37,201 nt of DNA, from the NCBI RefSeq assembly GCF_000485595.1, contig NW_014577532.1, positions 70,731-107,931 of the forward strand, read 5' to 3'. The position numbers and the translations under genes are program-made. The notes below the pieces were generated by a model. That model saw only the letters and a list, made by a program, of their open reading frames with translations, was not told the DNA's origin and did not search any database. The stretch is from Priapulus caudatus. Taxonomy: Eukaryota; Priapulida; Priapulimorpha; Priapulimorphida; Priapulidae. Shown one piece after another: positions 11,314 through 22,350 of this stretch (the stretch's first letter is position 1; each line of letters starts with the position of its first letter).

Positions 11314-11346
11314 TACCGCGCGCATATTTAGTACTCATCAGCACGC

Positions 11347-11347
<1 letters not shown>

Positions 11348-11392
<45 letters not shown>

Positions 11393-11446
11393 CATTATTA
11401 AGATTATTAATATTATTATAATAAGAGATTATTGGTTATTATTAGG
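11348..11446. repeat. (ATT)n microsatellite
   Basis: Clean ATT run to about 11391, then degenerate ATT/ATA sequence. It starts 35 bases after the satellite ends. Confidence 0.9.
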
Positions 11447-11904
11447 TCAGATGATAACCTATATATCTCACGCGAATTACGAATAACGACATTTAATGCC
11501 ACCTATTGTTATATAAGAGATATGGAATTTGATGTCTCGGTGTTGGCTGTTAATTTGTAATTTTTGGTTGTATATTTTTTACCATGATGTTGGGGCTACA
11601 TCTACATCTACATGCTGTGTTGCTAAACTTTACTAACACATGATGTCACTTCTATAACGTCATTAAAGTTGTAAAAATTTAAATCGGAAAATTAAATGAC
11701 TATAGGTCTATATAACCGCATAGAAAGATTCATAGAAGTCGATCTGAAAATAAATAATTCATGTGTTTATCCGTTTTACTAATATTCATACTTTTTGTCC
11801 TGTGTCTAACTATTATTATTATAAGCAGGGATTGCTAGAGCAGCTATTTCGATATCCCAATCGCACAGAAGTGCATTTCTACAAAATAGATTAATGAGCG
11901 AAAT
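11447..11904. other. No supported feature
   Basis: AT-rich sequence with a small CTACAT triple repeat near 11597-11614. Confidence 0.5.
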
Positions 11905-12008
11905 CGAGAAAGAGAAAGAGAGAGAGAGCGAGAATGGGAGAAAAAGAAAGAAAGAAAATTGGTGAAAGAGAAGGAGAAAAGGAGTGCAAGAGAGAGGGGA
12001 AGAGAGAA

Positions 12009-12049
<41 letters not shown>

Positions 12050-12100
12050 GAGAGGAACGAAGAGAGAGCTGCGAGGGAGAGAGCAAGCAAGAGACAGAAG
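11905..12100. repeat. (GA)n-rich purine tract
   Basis: GAGAGA and GAAA runs, cleanest at about 12013-12045. Minus frames read as Ser/Leu runs and are artefacts. Confidence 0.9.
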
Positions 12101-13018
12101 GAGGTTACCGCGACGCACGTAGCATGAAGATTTCGCATGACGCAAAGGCAAGTGTATGAGTGAGGCACGAAGTATTATAAAAGTATACCTGCAGGCCAGA
12201 CATAGCAAATGGAGCTATGTGCTTAAGTCCAGGACATATAATTTCTACATTAGATAGAAATTTCAAATTACATTTTATGTAATTTAATATACGCACCCTA
12301 TATAATAGAAGTATGAAACGGTGTGGCTATCTAACAGATTAAGTTCATTTGATTTGTAAATGCTGTGCTGGGCGCCATAGCAATTTGTGTTCACTGACAT
12401 CGTGTAAAATTTTATTAATTCATCTCGGTAGCAGGCTGTCGTGGCGGTAGCAGGCTTACTGCGCATGCGCCAAACACAGGAATCTTTCAGGATTAATCAC
12501 GATGGCGCTGGTGGGTTGTATGCATTATAAGTTATACGCTTAATGGAACGTGGTAATATCCTCTCTGAACAGTATTAACCGGAACAATATCCTCACAGGG
12601 AAATTATCCAGCCGTGTTCAGCGGCGTATATATCATAGTTGCGGAATCCGCACAGACAGCGGAGAATCCCTCCCCCCAACGGTACCGATTGTGAAAATAT
12701 CGCCTGCGCGTTTGAAATAACATAATTGCTCGTCTCCCGAGTATTTGCTCACTGCGAGTACAGTTTCAGATGAATTCTATAGTAAACACCGCTCGCTGGA
12801 GAACGGTACACGGCTGTTATAAAGCTGCAATATCGTCTTGTATGAATAGATCAATTAAATCGTATGCACGCAGCGCGTGTTACTATTACGCGCGGACTAA
12901 TTACCGTGATTACAATTAAAAAGCACGATGTCTAAATAGCTCGTACCCTGTATCTCGCTCTCGTTAAATATCTGCCGTATCTGGCTGGTCCACGCACGTA
13001 TACGCGTATATGTCTGCT
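12101..13018. other. Presumed intron 1 of the receptor gene, no other feature seen
   Basis: Lies downstream of the receptor exon on the minus strand. Mixed sequence with no recognisable exon. Confidence 0.45.
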
Positions 13019-13063
13019 TGCCTTCGTCCGTCCGTCTGTCATCCATCTGTCTATCCGTCTCTG
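13019..13063. repeat. Degenerate (CCGT/CTGT)n tetranucleotide
   Basis: Short imperfect CCGT and CTGT tract just inside the presumed first intron. Confidence 0.6.
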
Positions 13064-13119
13064 TGACTATACCTGACACCATGTAGATACCCTACTACTT
13101 ATCTAATATTCGACATAGT

Positions 13120-13126
13120 GCTTACT
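13120..13126 (-). other. 5' splice donor of receptor exon 1
   Basis: On the minus strand the exon ends ...CGAGAA and the intron begins GTAAGC, a good match to the animal donor consensus. The exon ends in phase 1. The position fits the domain: the protein stops just before the strand that carries the second half of the ligand-binding fold in known family members. Without splicing the frame adds only seven residues before a stop, which supports an intron here. Confidence 0.7.
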
Positions 13127-13867
13127 TCTCGTATGCATCGAAGCCTTCCTTAGAAGGTCCTCCAGCTGCGAGTGTCGAGTATCCGTCGCTGTCTGATCAA
13201 AGAACTTCGACCACGGCGTCTCGCTGCCCGACGTCTTCATTTTCAGGTATATCGCCTCGGCCGTGAAGTAGCAGTTCGAGTGCGTGCCCTTGTCCGGGTT
13301 CGTGCTCGCCGTGTTGTCGTGATAAAGCAGTCCCGTCACGCTCCAACCAAACTCGCTCAGCATGTCGACGACAAAGTCAGCAGCTTTATCCAGCGAACCT
13401 ATCATGCGTGTGAGAAGCTTGTACTCGGTCGCCTTATTACGGAAGTGACTGACGAGCGCGCCGGCAGTGATCATCGGGATGTTCCAGAAGGGCGAGTAGC
13501 GAGCGACGGGCCCGGCGGCGTAGAAGCAGAACGGTCCTAGGAAGACGTCGGCAAGGCCTGCCGTGTAGAACTCGATGGCTCGTATCGGAGCGAAGATCGC
13601 CGAGCAATTCGAATCGCCGAAGACGATCGTGAAGTTCTTGTCTATGATGTCGGAGCGCTCGCCGCCCGGCCGCAGCGAGGCGACGGCGACGTCCAGCGCC
13701 GGACCGACGCGCTGCCATGAAAACAGGTGGCTGTTGTCGGCCGGTAGCACCACGGCCAGCTTGATGGCGCTGTCGCCAGACACACGCGAGGACGAGAGCG
13801 CGAGCGCGACCGCGAGTCGGAGCGCGACGGCCGACGCTCGCGAGTGATACACACCGGCTAGCATCAT
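13126..13867 (-). CDS. Natriuretic peptide receptor-like protein, first coding exon (partial)
   Basis: Encodes residues 1-247 plus one base of codon 248 of a cell-surface receptor. Residues about 14-31 form a hydrophobic signal peptide, followed by the start of the extracellular ANF receptor (periplasmic-binding-like) domain. Visible family signatures are KLAVVLP (36-42), SWQRVGPALDVAV (50-62), VFLGPFCFYAAGPVARY (108-124), PMITAG (131-136) and the GW of SEFGWSV. Cys88 and Cys114 match the conserved first disulfide pair and Cys199 (NCYF) the first cysteine of the second pair; its partner would be in a later exon. Possible N-glycosylation sites are N78 (NFT) and N87 (NCS). The start is the first ATG (A at -3) after an in-frame TAA at 13976-13978. 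The open frame runs into the intron and stops at 13103. Family members are either receptor guanylate cyclases (NPR-A/B type) or the cyclase-less clearance type (NPR-C). The transmembrane and intracellular parts are absent here, so the two cannot be separated. The overlapping plus-strand frames are shadows. Confidence 0.88.
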
Positions 13868-14300
13868 AGTCGGCGCGTGTGGATTCCGTCTAAACGCAAA
13901 CTGCTGATGAGAATGGTGAAAGGTTGCTGATTTCTCTCGCGGTGCGAGCGGTTTCTGTTCGCGTGCGCTCGTAAGTTAAACAAGGACGCCTCTACGCGAC
14001 GCGGCCAACTGGCTAGCACTGGTTGTCACGCACAAGACGCTCTTCGAATAGCAGTCGTAGTCGAATCGATTTACATAACGAGTCTGACGCTGTCTCGCAG
14101 ATCTCTAATGTGACGGTGAAGCTTTATACGTGCATATATACGCGCCGCTCTCTATTCGCGGTTGGTCACGGGTGCCGACGCTGCGCGCTTAAAACGCATG
14201 CAATCTGGATTCATCTCCGTCGATTCATCCCAGAGGATTAGCTGCTGACAAGCGGTCGCGTTCGCCGGTTGACTCTCGCTGCGAGTAGCATACTGGTTGT
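13868..14300 (-). promoter_or_regulatory. 5' leader and likely proximal promoter of the receptor gene
   Basis: CpG-rich sequence directly upstream of the receptor start codon. On the minus strand the receptor frame stays open to a TAA at 13976-13978 with no ATG. A TATA-like TATAAAG lies at 14123-14129 (minus strand), about 255 bases upstream of the start codon, followed toward the gene by a CpG-rich leader. Another TATA-like run occurs at 14671-14677. The transcription start cannot be fixed from sequence alone. Confidence 0.35.
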
Positions 14301-16169
14301 GGCGCACCGGGACGAAGACTCGCACACGCAGTTAGCGCAGTCCTCTGTAATGACGGGGTTCGCCCGTCGGGTTCACGCGTCTATTTCTTCTTCTTCTCAG
14401 GGTAACACACGTAAGAACGATGGAGCGTTGCTGCGAATAACGACGTGTAACCGCTCTTCGACTGGAGCAGTATGACAAGGCGACTGTCCGTTTGGTTTAC
14501 GATAAGTAGGCGGTGGTGCAGCGCTCGTCACTCGTTCACCACAGAGGCGGTGACGCGCTATCGTTGGTTAACGACAGCGATCTGTCACTGTAGTCGGCCC
14601 GTACGTGCGCATATACACGCGTGGCATGCATGCGCACGCCTGTCCTGTCCGCGCACGTTACGTCCGCATCTATATATCGACTGACTCGCGGGCCATTATC
14701 AATGTTCGTAGAGGGCGCCACTTGCCGGAGTGGGCTTGAGGAATGTGTCGATATATACGAGAAGACGGAGCTGGCGTTACTTGTTTTTTCATGCACGATA
14801 CGCTTTAAAGTTCCGGTGAAAAAGGTCAGAAATCGCGTGTGGATTGTGTCGAGAATGGATCGTTCTCAAAATAGCTGATTTTTTTTTCTTTATTGTATCA
14901 CTGAAAAAGTGTTCTCGGTAAAACGATATTATTATCGTCGTGAGAAACATGCCAGCTGTTGAAGTCCGCTCGTTTTAACACGGGTTAGGAATGTTAATAT
15001 ACCTTCATATACTTGTACGAGTCGTGTGAATTCGTATTCATTCATTCAGGTTTAAAAGTAGCAAAAATTAAGCCGTGGCACTTCGTGAAAATATGGGCCA
15101 ATCATCGGCGCCAATACTAATTTTATCACGCAAATTACCTGCAACGTCCATTTCGCGGTGCGCCGTTTAGTTGTCGAAAAATCACACTGTTATAACATGT
15201 TGGACTTATGATAATCATAATGATTTATGATCTTTCTGGCAACGGTCTTATAATATTCTGATGAACGCTCAAAATGAACTATAGCGACGTGAATGCAAGA
15301 TCATGAGATATGATGAAGAACACCCTCTGTGATTCAGCGACATGCTTCAGGCGTCCTAGTTTGAGAAACCCCTTCTCGGTGTAAATAACCAATTAATACA
15401 ATAATCAACCATTATACACTTTTATAGACAATATCGTATATATCACAGCATCCGATAAAATGTATTTAACTGAAATATACATTCATATAAATTTAATGAC
15501 CAAAATTATGACGGTATTTATTGCGTTAAATCTCCAGATTTAACACAGATTACTATGGGAGTAATTAATACGTACACAAAAATTGTCAAGTCACATTTGA
15601 ATACAGCGCCTCGGTCATCCTCGTATCGCAAAAGCCAGCAGCAAACGTCACTGAGCGGCAACAGTGTTGCCGGCCGCGAGAAAATAATATACCGCATGCA
15701 TGTGCTGCCACCTTGTGCTCATTTCAGGGGATTTTCGCGATTGGTTCGCTGTGCTAAAACCACGCACTCTTCGTGGACAAGACTAGATCTGACTGATCAA
15801 AATTCATTGATCGCGGACGCTAACAAGCGTAGGAAAACTAGACAAGCCAATTAATTATCAATCGTCAATATTCACCGTCGTTATCGTGGACTTGGGATAT
15901 TTTCATTTTTTATTTTCATTTGCTTTCTGCGAAATCTGGCCTGCGAACTCGTAATTTTCAACAGACAGCAGCAGCTCAGTTATCATTAATTTTACACATC
16001 AATAATTAGCAGGAAACAATCGTTTATACAATAACTCATAGTTTCCTTTAACCACTGCGCTTTAGTAAGTGTCTCTGCCAATGTGAAAAAAGAAGATTAT
16101 CTAAGCACTCTTCCATGTGTAGGAAAGCTGCTCTCGGCTGATCGGCATTTACTGCGAACTATATATAGT

Positions 16170-16171
<2 letters not shown>
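14301..16171. other. No supported gene
   Basis: CpG content falls from about 14.8 kb onward into AT-rich sequence. The frames at 14023-14878 and 15555-15854 show no recognisable domains. GTAGAGGGCGC at 14709 resembles a CTCF core (11 of 14 against the long consensus) but stands alone. Confidence 0.45.

Positions 16172-16225
<54 letters not shown>
16172..16225. repeat. (TA)n microsatellite
   Basis: Uninterrupted AT run of about 54 bases. Similar ACTATATATAGTGACATATAT-like sequence (for example TAGTGAC) occurs on both sides. Confidence 0.95.
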
Positions 16226-16229
<4 letters not shown>

Positions 16230-16667
16230 TAGTGACTATATATTGTGACATATATCACGAATTATATGGTTAGAGTCACACAAAATTAACAGCAATCAAT
16301 GGCTGGCATTCATTATATGGCGAGAAGGATTTGTTTGATCAAGGGTGCACTTAACAAAGGTAAACGAACGCGGTAATAATGGATTTAGAATATTATCAGA
16401 GCGATATAGACTTTGAGTCGATGCCGAACTCCTTAAATACTCTAAGCGATAATACCAGGGGTGTATAATATAGAACAGGGGTTCAATTCTAATGTATTCT
16501 ATTTTTTTTCTATTTTATGTATTTCTTATGTTTGCTATTCTAATGTATATTTGTAAAATCATTCCCTACCATTTTGAAGCTTATTTACGCAAATATCGAT
16601 CATCTTATGGCAAAAGATTCATCATCTTACCGCTTACGCGGATATTTAATGTTTTCTGCTATATTTG
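16226..16667. other. No supported feature
   Basis: AT-rich sequence. Confidence 0.5.
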
Positions 16668-16737
16668 ACACTAGATGGCGATAGTAGACATAACCAGTTC
16701 AGTATAGGCAGAGGTGGTGAACAACAGTAGAGGGCGT
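16668..16737 (+). promoter_or_regulatory. Pair of CTCF-like motifs
   Basis: ACACTAGATGGCGA (16668-16681) and ACAGTAGAGGGCGT (16724-16737) each match the published bilaterian CTCF core consensus CCASYAGRKGGCRS at 12 of 14 positions. They share orientation and lie 56 bases apart. They sit about 2.8 kb upstream of the receptor start. Binding is inferred only. Confidence 0.35.
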
Positions 16738-17735
16738 CCATAGGCGGCAGGCCTGAATAAGCACCGAACAGAAATTAATTAAAAATACTCACACTGTTAG
16801 TTCGCTTACACAACATACACCTTATTTATGTTAAATAACTACAGATTCGTGCTCTATGCTCCGCTCGAAACTTTTGCCAGCCCTATGATGCGAATTTCTG
16901 CAAAGTTGTCTGAACACATTTCAAACACAAAAATGACCAACCGGTTGCTGTGGCTACACCACCTGACGGAATGTCACGAATACACAACAAGACCAATTTT
17001 ACTTCTAATGCTTTCTAGACGTCCACGAAGCATCAAACTTGCGTGCATAATGCAAATTATTGCACTCTAGTGCCGAATTTCGGCGAAAAAAATGCCAAAA
17101 AAGGCCTTTTCTAGAGACGAAATAGTGCAAAGGCTTGTATGCCTCGTATAACGCCGATGGCAAAAATCTGAAGCTTTCGCAACGATCCTGTAAAAACTGC
17201 ACGCCGTCGGGAGTTAGCAATGCTTGCTTCACTAAGTAATGCGTTTACAAAATGTTAATTAAAATAGGCTTACGAACGTTTACATAATGAATGCGTAAAT
17301 CCATAGTGTAGTTCGTTATATATATATATTCATTTAGACAAATTAAAGTGTATCTATTTATTAACTTCGATTTTTGAATTTGTGGGAGAACTCAATTGCA
17401 TCTATTCACGAATACACGCGTATATTGTCGACACACAAGCTGAAATTTTGGCATTTTCCAGAAAAATTAAAATCGATAGGGATAAATATGGATAATCGAG
17501 GAGAGAATAATGAAATAAAAGCTCTCGCAAAAATTGGACGCAGTGTTTGTAAAATCTAAAATACGTAATTACTGTTACAATAAACTAATTACTTGTTTCA
17601 AATTGGAAAAAGTGGTTAATACTCACCATTATTTTACATTGAAAAATTATGGCTATTTAACTTCACCCTAATTAGAGTAACTGAAAATCTTTAAGTAAGG
17701 TTAATGAACTATTTAAGAGGGTGGCGAGAGAAGGG
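16738..17735. other. No supported feature
   Basis: Possibly an old repeat at 16850-17230, judged only from its even composition and lack of genes. Nothing is recognisable. Confidence 0.4.
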
Positions 17736-18020
17736 AGGGGCCGATTTCATGCATGAAGACAAAGTGGAAAACACAAGTGTATGAACAAACAGAAGGCCTA
17801 ACAAAGGGCGGAAGAAGGAACAAATAAACGCATAGGCAGACAGATAAACAGATGAATAAGACAAAATGAAAATGCATAAGTGAATGAATAAATAAAGGCT
17901 AGAATAAATGGAGGATATAACGAATTAATTAACGAGTGAATGAAAGAGCAAACGAACTAGGGAAATAACGAGCTTGCGAACAAACACACGAGCTAGCGAA
18001 CAAACACACGAGCGAAGAAG
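17736..18020. repeat. Purine-rich degenerate GAAN tract
   Basis: GAAT, GAAC and AAAC tetranucleotide-like runs. A 19-base unit containing GCGAACAAACACACGAGC repeats at about 17976 and 17996. Low complexity, non-coding. Confidence 0.6.
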
Positions 18021-18826
18021 AAGCGAACAATAGAGTTAACCAAACGTATGCATGAACGTGAGCGTGAGTGAATAAATCAATCTCCTGCACGCGAACGTGA
18101 CGAGGCTGACAAGAACAGATCATTAGAAGCCATCGTGCATACTACATGAACTAATCTTGACCGGAATTAGTGCGATGGTCAATAAACGCACTTACACGCT
18201 GAGAGGTGACCTGATCGATAACCAGCGTGGCATCTCATTGACCTGGACCGGCCCTGTCGTGCATCGGGTAGAGCAGTTAGTAATCATAGGCATCATCATC
18301 ACGAGGCGGCTTCCCTATCTCACGCGTTGTGTTAAACGAGCGATAGTTCGCCACAAAACCATATAGAATCCTACTTATCTAATATCGTGTATCTGTATAA
18401 CATTTAAGCGCGTCGCGTTCGTAATAATAGTGGAGAGGTGAAGGGAAGGGGAGGGAACCGTTTTGCTAGGCTCATTGATTTCTGACGGTGCGTTAGGATA
18501 CAGGGCAGCTTTTAGAAGGTGGTTCAATAACAGGCCCAGAGGCGTGAGCGCGCGCTAGTTCACCTTCTCCATAGAGACCCGTCGACGCCGGCTGTGTGCC
18601 GACGTCCTTTATCAATTAGCCTTTCACGGTTTATTTGACAAGCAGCTGACAAAAAAACAGCTAAGCGGGGTAGAATAAAGGATGTATGAGTGGGTGGCGA
18701 ACGTGTGGCGCTGATCCACAGTGACTTTCCTAGCGATGAGGTCAAGTAAACCTTGAGTTGGCTTTTCTAATGTGATATTTAATTTAAGATTAAATTAAAT
18801 GAGCAAGATTAGATACACGAAGATAT
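18021..18826. other. No supported feature
   Basis: Mixed sequence. A tRNA-like look at 18258-18290 (GCATCGGGTAGAGCAGTTAG) fails to give a B box or cloverleaf. Confidence 0.45.
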
Positions 18827-19147
18827 ATGTCGAACATATCTGTGTGCGGGTCAGATAAACCATACACTGTTTCGGTATTAATGTTTATACGTGTGATATG
18901 TCAGTGCAGCTGTATCATGCACGCGAATTCACTCGTGCCAACTAAAAACTACACAGCAGAATTAAAGATATATTACAGAATAAATGAGCTAATCACATTC
19001 GAATTAAAAGCAGCCGTCGAAGATTTCCCCATTAGCAAGCCTATTTCGTTCGATACTTCGAGCGCAGATTTAAATAACTGGGCGCAATTAAATTTAACTG
19101 TTGCTATGGCGAGAGCGTCGGCTGACGTCAACAACCGACGCTGGTAA
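18827..19147 (+). CDS. Unrecognised 106-codon open frame
   Basis: One of the few frames over 100 codons in the window that is not made of simple repeat. Composition is protein-like (for example residues 40-70 with NYTAELKIYYRINELITFELKAA split by no low-complexity run), but there is no recognisable domain, the N-terminus is cysteine-rich and unusual, and no clear promoter or splice signals bracket it. It ends at TAA just after CTGGTAAAAG, which contains a weak GT donor. It may be chance or an old transposon fragment. Confidence 0.1.
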   Translation: MSNISVCGSDKPYTVSVLMFIRVICQCSCIMHANSLVPTKNYTAELKIYYRINELITFELKAAVEDFPISKPISFDTSSADLNNWAQLNLTVAMARASADVNNRRW

Positions 19148-19671
19148 AAGTGACACAAACCATCGATTCTCGTTTAGCGTAAAAATTCTTCATTCAGTTA
19201 TGCGGTCCGTTGCTGAATCATCTCTAACGATAAGGACAGATTCTGTAACGATCATGCATGTGAGACACGCGCATGTTTTCAAGTGACTAATCAAGGGATT
19301 CAGTCATGATAAAAATATTACTGTTGCTGTGTTAACAAGATATTCTACTCTAAATAACTGTGAACATTCAAAACGTTTTAAATATAAGCTGACGTGACGA
19401 TGATGTCTACATTGACTGCTTAATCAGCCATTCACTGTGTCGGGATTTCACCGGCATGTATGGTTTTACATGGTTATATCTTTTGACAAGGATGACGGAT
19501 CGAATTTTTCATAATTATGCAATATCGTCAAAAATATGCGCAATGGAAATTAAAAAAAAAGATTATGACATCGCGAGAGACAAGTCATTAACCGAACTAA
19601 TTAGAAAACGCAAGTCAGCTATGTATCTGCGTGCACGTCATGGTGGATCTATGTGCACTAATATGAGCGCT
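19148..19671. other. No supported feature
   Basis: AT-rich sequence. The frame at 19456-19689 is unrecognised. Confidence 0.45.
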
Positions 19672-19715
19672 GATATAAGCTCTATATAAGCCCGATATAA
19701 ACTCTACATAAGCCC
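19672..19715 (+). repeat. 22-bp tandem pair with TATA-like core
   Basis: GATATAAGCTCTATATAAGC plus CC at 19672-19693 and a copy with two substitutions at 19694-19715. TATATAAG at 19684-19691 matches a TATA box and lies about 72 bases before a micro-ORF start. A core promoter role is possible but unsupported by other evidence. Confidence 0.55.
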
Positions 19716-19762
19716 ACAATATTCACGCATCAATCTAATGTACATTATACTATATGCGCACC

Positions 19763-19840
19763 ATGGACGCAGCGACGCAGGCTCGCCACTGCATCGAGAA
19801 AGTGTTCATAAACGCGGCGTACGCGGATTATAATAGATGA
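19763..19840 (+). CDS. Candidate 25-residue micro-ORF with strong start context
   Basis: ATG in an optimal animal context (A at -3, G at +4) followed by 24 codons of CpG-rich, non-repetitive sequence (MDAATQARHC...) and TGA. It lies about 75-90 bases downstream of a duplicated TATA-like element (19672-19715). It could be a microprotein, an upstream ORF of a spliced transcript, or chance. I recognise no family. Confidence 0.12.
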   Translation: MDAATQARHCIEKVFINAAYADYNR

Positions 19841-20689
19841 AGATTTTGCAATCAGCATCGACGGGATCACCTACACACGCAAGTAGCATCTGCAGAGCTG
19901 CGCGCTAGCTGGCATGCGCAGTAATCAACCGCTACTTCTCATCTGCTAGCGCACGCATCGTGTGATTTATCGGATTTTCGTCGGTGCTTTTCGCCCCGCG
20001 GCCATATGATCCACGGCGGGTAGCACACGCTTCTCCTGCGATGGTTACGTGTAACACGATACACTGTACGCGCTACAACTTAGAATATTGCCGACAATTT
20101 GTTGCGAAAGGGTGATATCGTGCTATGCGTGAGAAGTGAAACCTGACTATCCCAAGACCGGGTTGCTTAATTACAAGTGCCGCGATTATCAAACTACTGT
20201 CGTCTTTAATCGTTGGACGCGACGGCAGAGATTCTTGTAGCTACGATCGCATTCTACTGATAAAGCTCTCGATTATCTGTGCTGATGGCATTGTGAGACT
20301 AATGACAATGCGAACGCGAACACGTTTGTATAGTGTTGTTATAATTCTCTCCTGCGAAATTCCTCTTATAATAGACTGCGGCATAAAGAACATTTTTGTT
20401 TTATCTCGCCTGAAAAAATACGTGTTGGCGATATGTTTCATAACACTATAACTGTCAAATTAATAAGGATTTCACGTCAATTTTAACAGCGCCACTAGAT
20501 TTAGGAATCTCATAGAATACACGGAATTAACCTAATGAAATGTTCAACACGTGATCAGCTCTGGCGAGCAACGACAGCAAAAATGTATAGTGTTAGGCTA
20601 GCTTATAGAACACTACGCATAATCATGTGAATATTTGATTGAATACATTAGTATGTCATTAATAATGCAGGGGACAGCGTGGAATAGAC
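19841..20689. other. No supported feature
   Basis: CpG-moderate sequence up to about 20.1 kb, then AT-rich. No recognisable gene. Confidence 0.45.
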
Positions 20690-20785
20690 CGAGGGGGAGA
20701 GAGAAAACAAGGTATGAGATTGGGAGGAGAAGAGAGAAAAGGAGAGAGGAGGGGAGGAGTACATGCAACGAGGGGGAAACAGCGA

Positions 20786-20826
<41 letters not shown>

Positions 20827-20875
20827 GAGGGAAATGGAGAGGAAAGTATGGAGAGAGATGTAGAAAGGTGGCCAC
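20690..20875. repeat. (GA)n-rich purine tract
   Basis: GGGAGAGAG runs with a clean GA block at about 20787-20824. Frames on both strands across it are artefacts. Confidence 0.9.
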
Positions 20876-21056
20876 ATGAAGAAAGAGCGTGTACGGAGTA
20901 AACATGAAGGGCAATAGGGAAAAGAGTGAAACCAGGTTGTTATGATTAAATATTTTTCTAGAACTGAACTGTTCTTGTTTTCAACCGCACCCCTGCACAA
21001 AAGCTTGTTGTCGGGGTGGGCCGCAAAACGACACAGAAATGCACATGAAACACAAA

Positions 21057-21075
21057 GCACACACACACACACACC

Positions 21076-21114
<39 letters not shown>

Positions 21115-21169
21115 CACACACACACACACACACAAAAACACACAAAACACAAACACGCGCAGCCCACAC

Positions 21170-21201
<32 letters not shown>

Positions 21202-21230
21202 ACACAACACACACACACACACACACACAC
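21057..21230. repeat. (CA)n microsatellite
   Basis: CA run with AA and CC interruptions. Immediately followed by a sequence shared with a second CA tract (24791-24832). Confidence 0.95.
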
Positions 21231-21238
21231 ATAAGGAA

Positions 21239-21280
21239 AGAGGGGGAGATAGTGGAAAGATAATCGTTCAAAGTTTTTCA
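21239..21280 (+). repeat. Interspersed repeat, copy A
   Basis: Begins AGAGGGGGAGATAGTGGAAA and continues through CGTTCAA and GTTTTTCA. It matches 24791-24832 at 40 of 42 bases in the same orientation, and both copies sit at the end of a CA microsatellite. Likely part of a microsatellite-carrying non-autonomous transposon. Confidence 0.75.
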
Positions 21281-22321
21281 TTCGAACCTCTTCACCTAAA
21301 AACAACGGACCAAGATATATGCATGAATCACGGTTGATCGTTTTTTATTATATTATATTCATCATTTTGTCATTGTTTTATTTGCGACTTTTAGTAGGAT
21401 TCGTGACAAATTACTCGCTAGAAAATAGACAACACTGGCCGCATGTTAAAATGCCGTCATATCAAGGAGGCAGTACTCAACTCAACAGCCGAGGCACTCA
21501 GTATTTCACAGTCTTATTTAATCTATTCAAATGCCGGAAATGGCCGGAAGCGTGCTCTCGCTATGCGATGTGTATAAATTCACGATCATTTACAGTTTTA
21601 ATGCGTTTAAACTACGAGCATCATCATTTCTGAAGAGTCTCATCATGTTTCCATACGCCGGATTGTACGACGTGGAGCAACTTTAATTAAGAACAAGTTA
21701 TCGCCCTGCAAATATGAAAAGTGTGAAATGTGCCCTCTCCGACGCGTAAAGATACGCGTCCTCAAAAATGCGAAGCATTGCCACTGTGCTGTCGACGTTT
21801 GGCGCCGCGATCCCTGAATAAGAAATGAACGACGGTGCTCTTTAGTAATCTACTCACGCACGGTCTCACGCCTGACAGATTAAATTAATGCTTAGGTAAT
21901 AAAACCACGTTACATGACTAGCTGCATGCTCCAGGACAAACGGCATGCACCGATGCATCGATCGATCTTGAGCATTCTGTGGGAAAATGTTTGTGAAACG
22001 AAACAGCTTATCGCGCAGATTCAAATATTTGCAGTGGAAACAAGTTGTGATTGCCGAGCGGATTTCATTTTGTATATCCACTACACGAGTATACTAACTC
22101 CTTTCGTCCTTTTGCACGAACGTGCGAACGTTATATTGCCGGCGATAACGTGCGAACAGTGGTCACAGCGACGCTGCGGTGTCGTCCGCAGCCCAATATT
22201 AAATCTACACGATGGGACGGGATATGAGAAACGTGAGACGGGGGTTCTTCGGCGTTAGCGACTCGATTGTAACGCGTGACGACATCGCGAGACGCGCTCA
22301 CAGGTACGCGTGACACCGCTG
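21281..22321. other. No supported feature
   Basis: Mixed sequence. Frames at 21319-21633 and 21914-22258 show no recognisable domains. Confidence 0.45.
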
Positions 22322-22350
22322 CGCGCACGCCGCCTGGTGGCAGCGCGTCT
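22322..22350. repeat. Outlying unit of the 23-bp satellite
   Basis: CACGCCGCCTGGTGGCAGCG followed by CGTCT matches the main array that resumes at 22684. Separated from it by a 333-bp segment. Confidence 0.65.

Noticed and set aside
8079-11395. Long minus-strand frames of up to about 330 codons in the 20-bp satellite
   Set aside because: They arise because the unit has no minus-strand stop; they hop registers at indels and have no start context, signal or domain.
13172-13854. Plus-strand and alternate minus-strand frames overlapping the receptor exon
   Set aside because: GC-rich shadows of the receptor reading frame with no domain of their own.
18258-18330. tRNA or tRNA-derived SINE, also considered near 1780-1800
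   Set aside because: Partial A- or B-box resemblance only; no cloverleaf and no paired box spacing.
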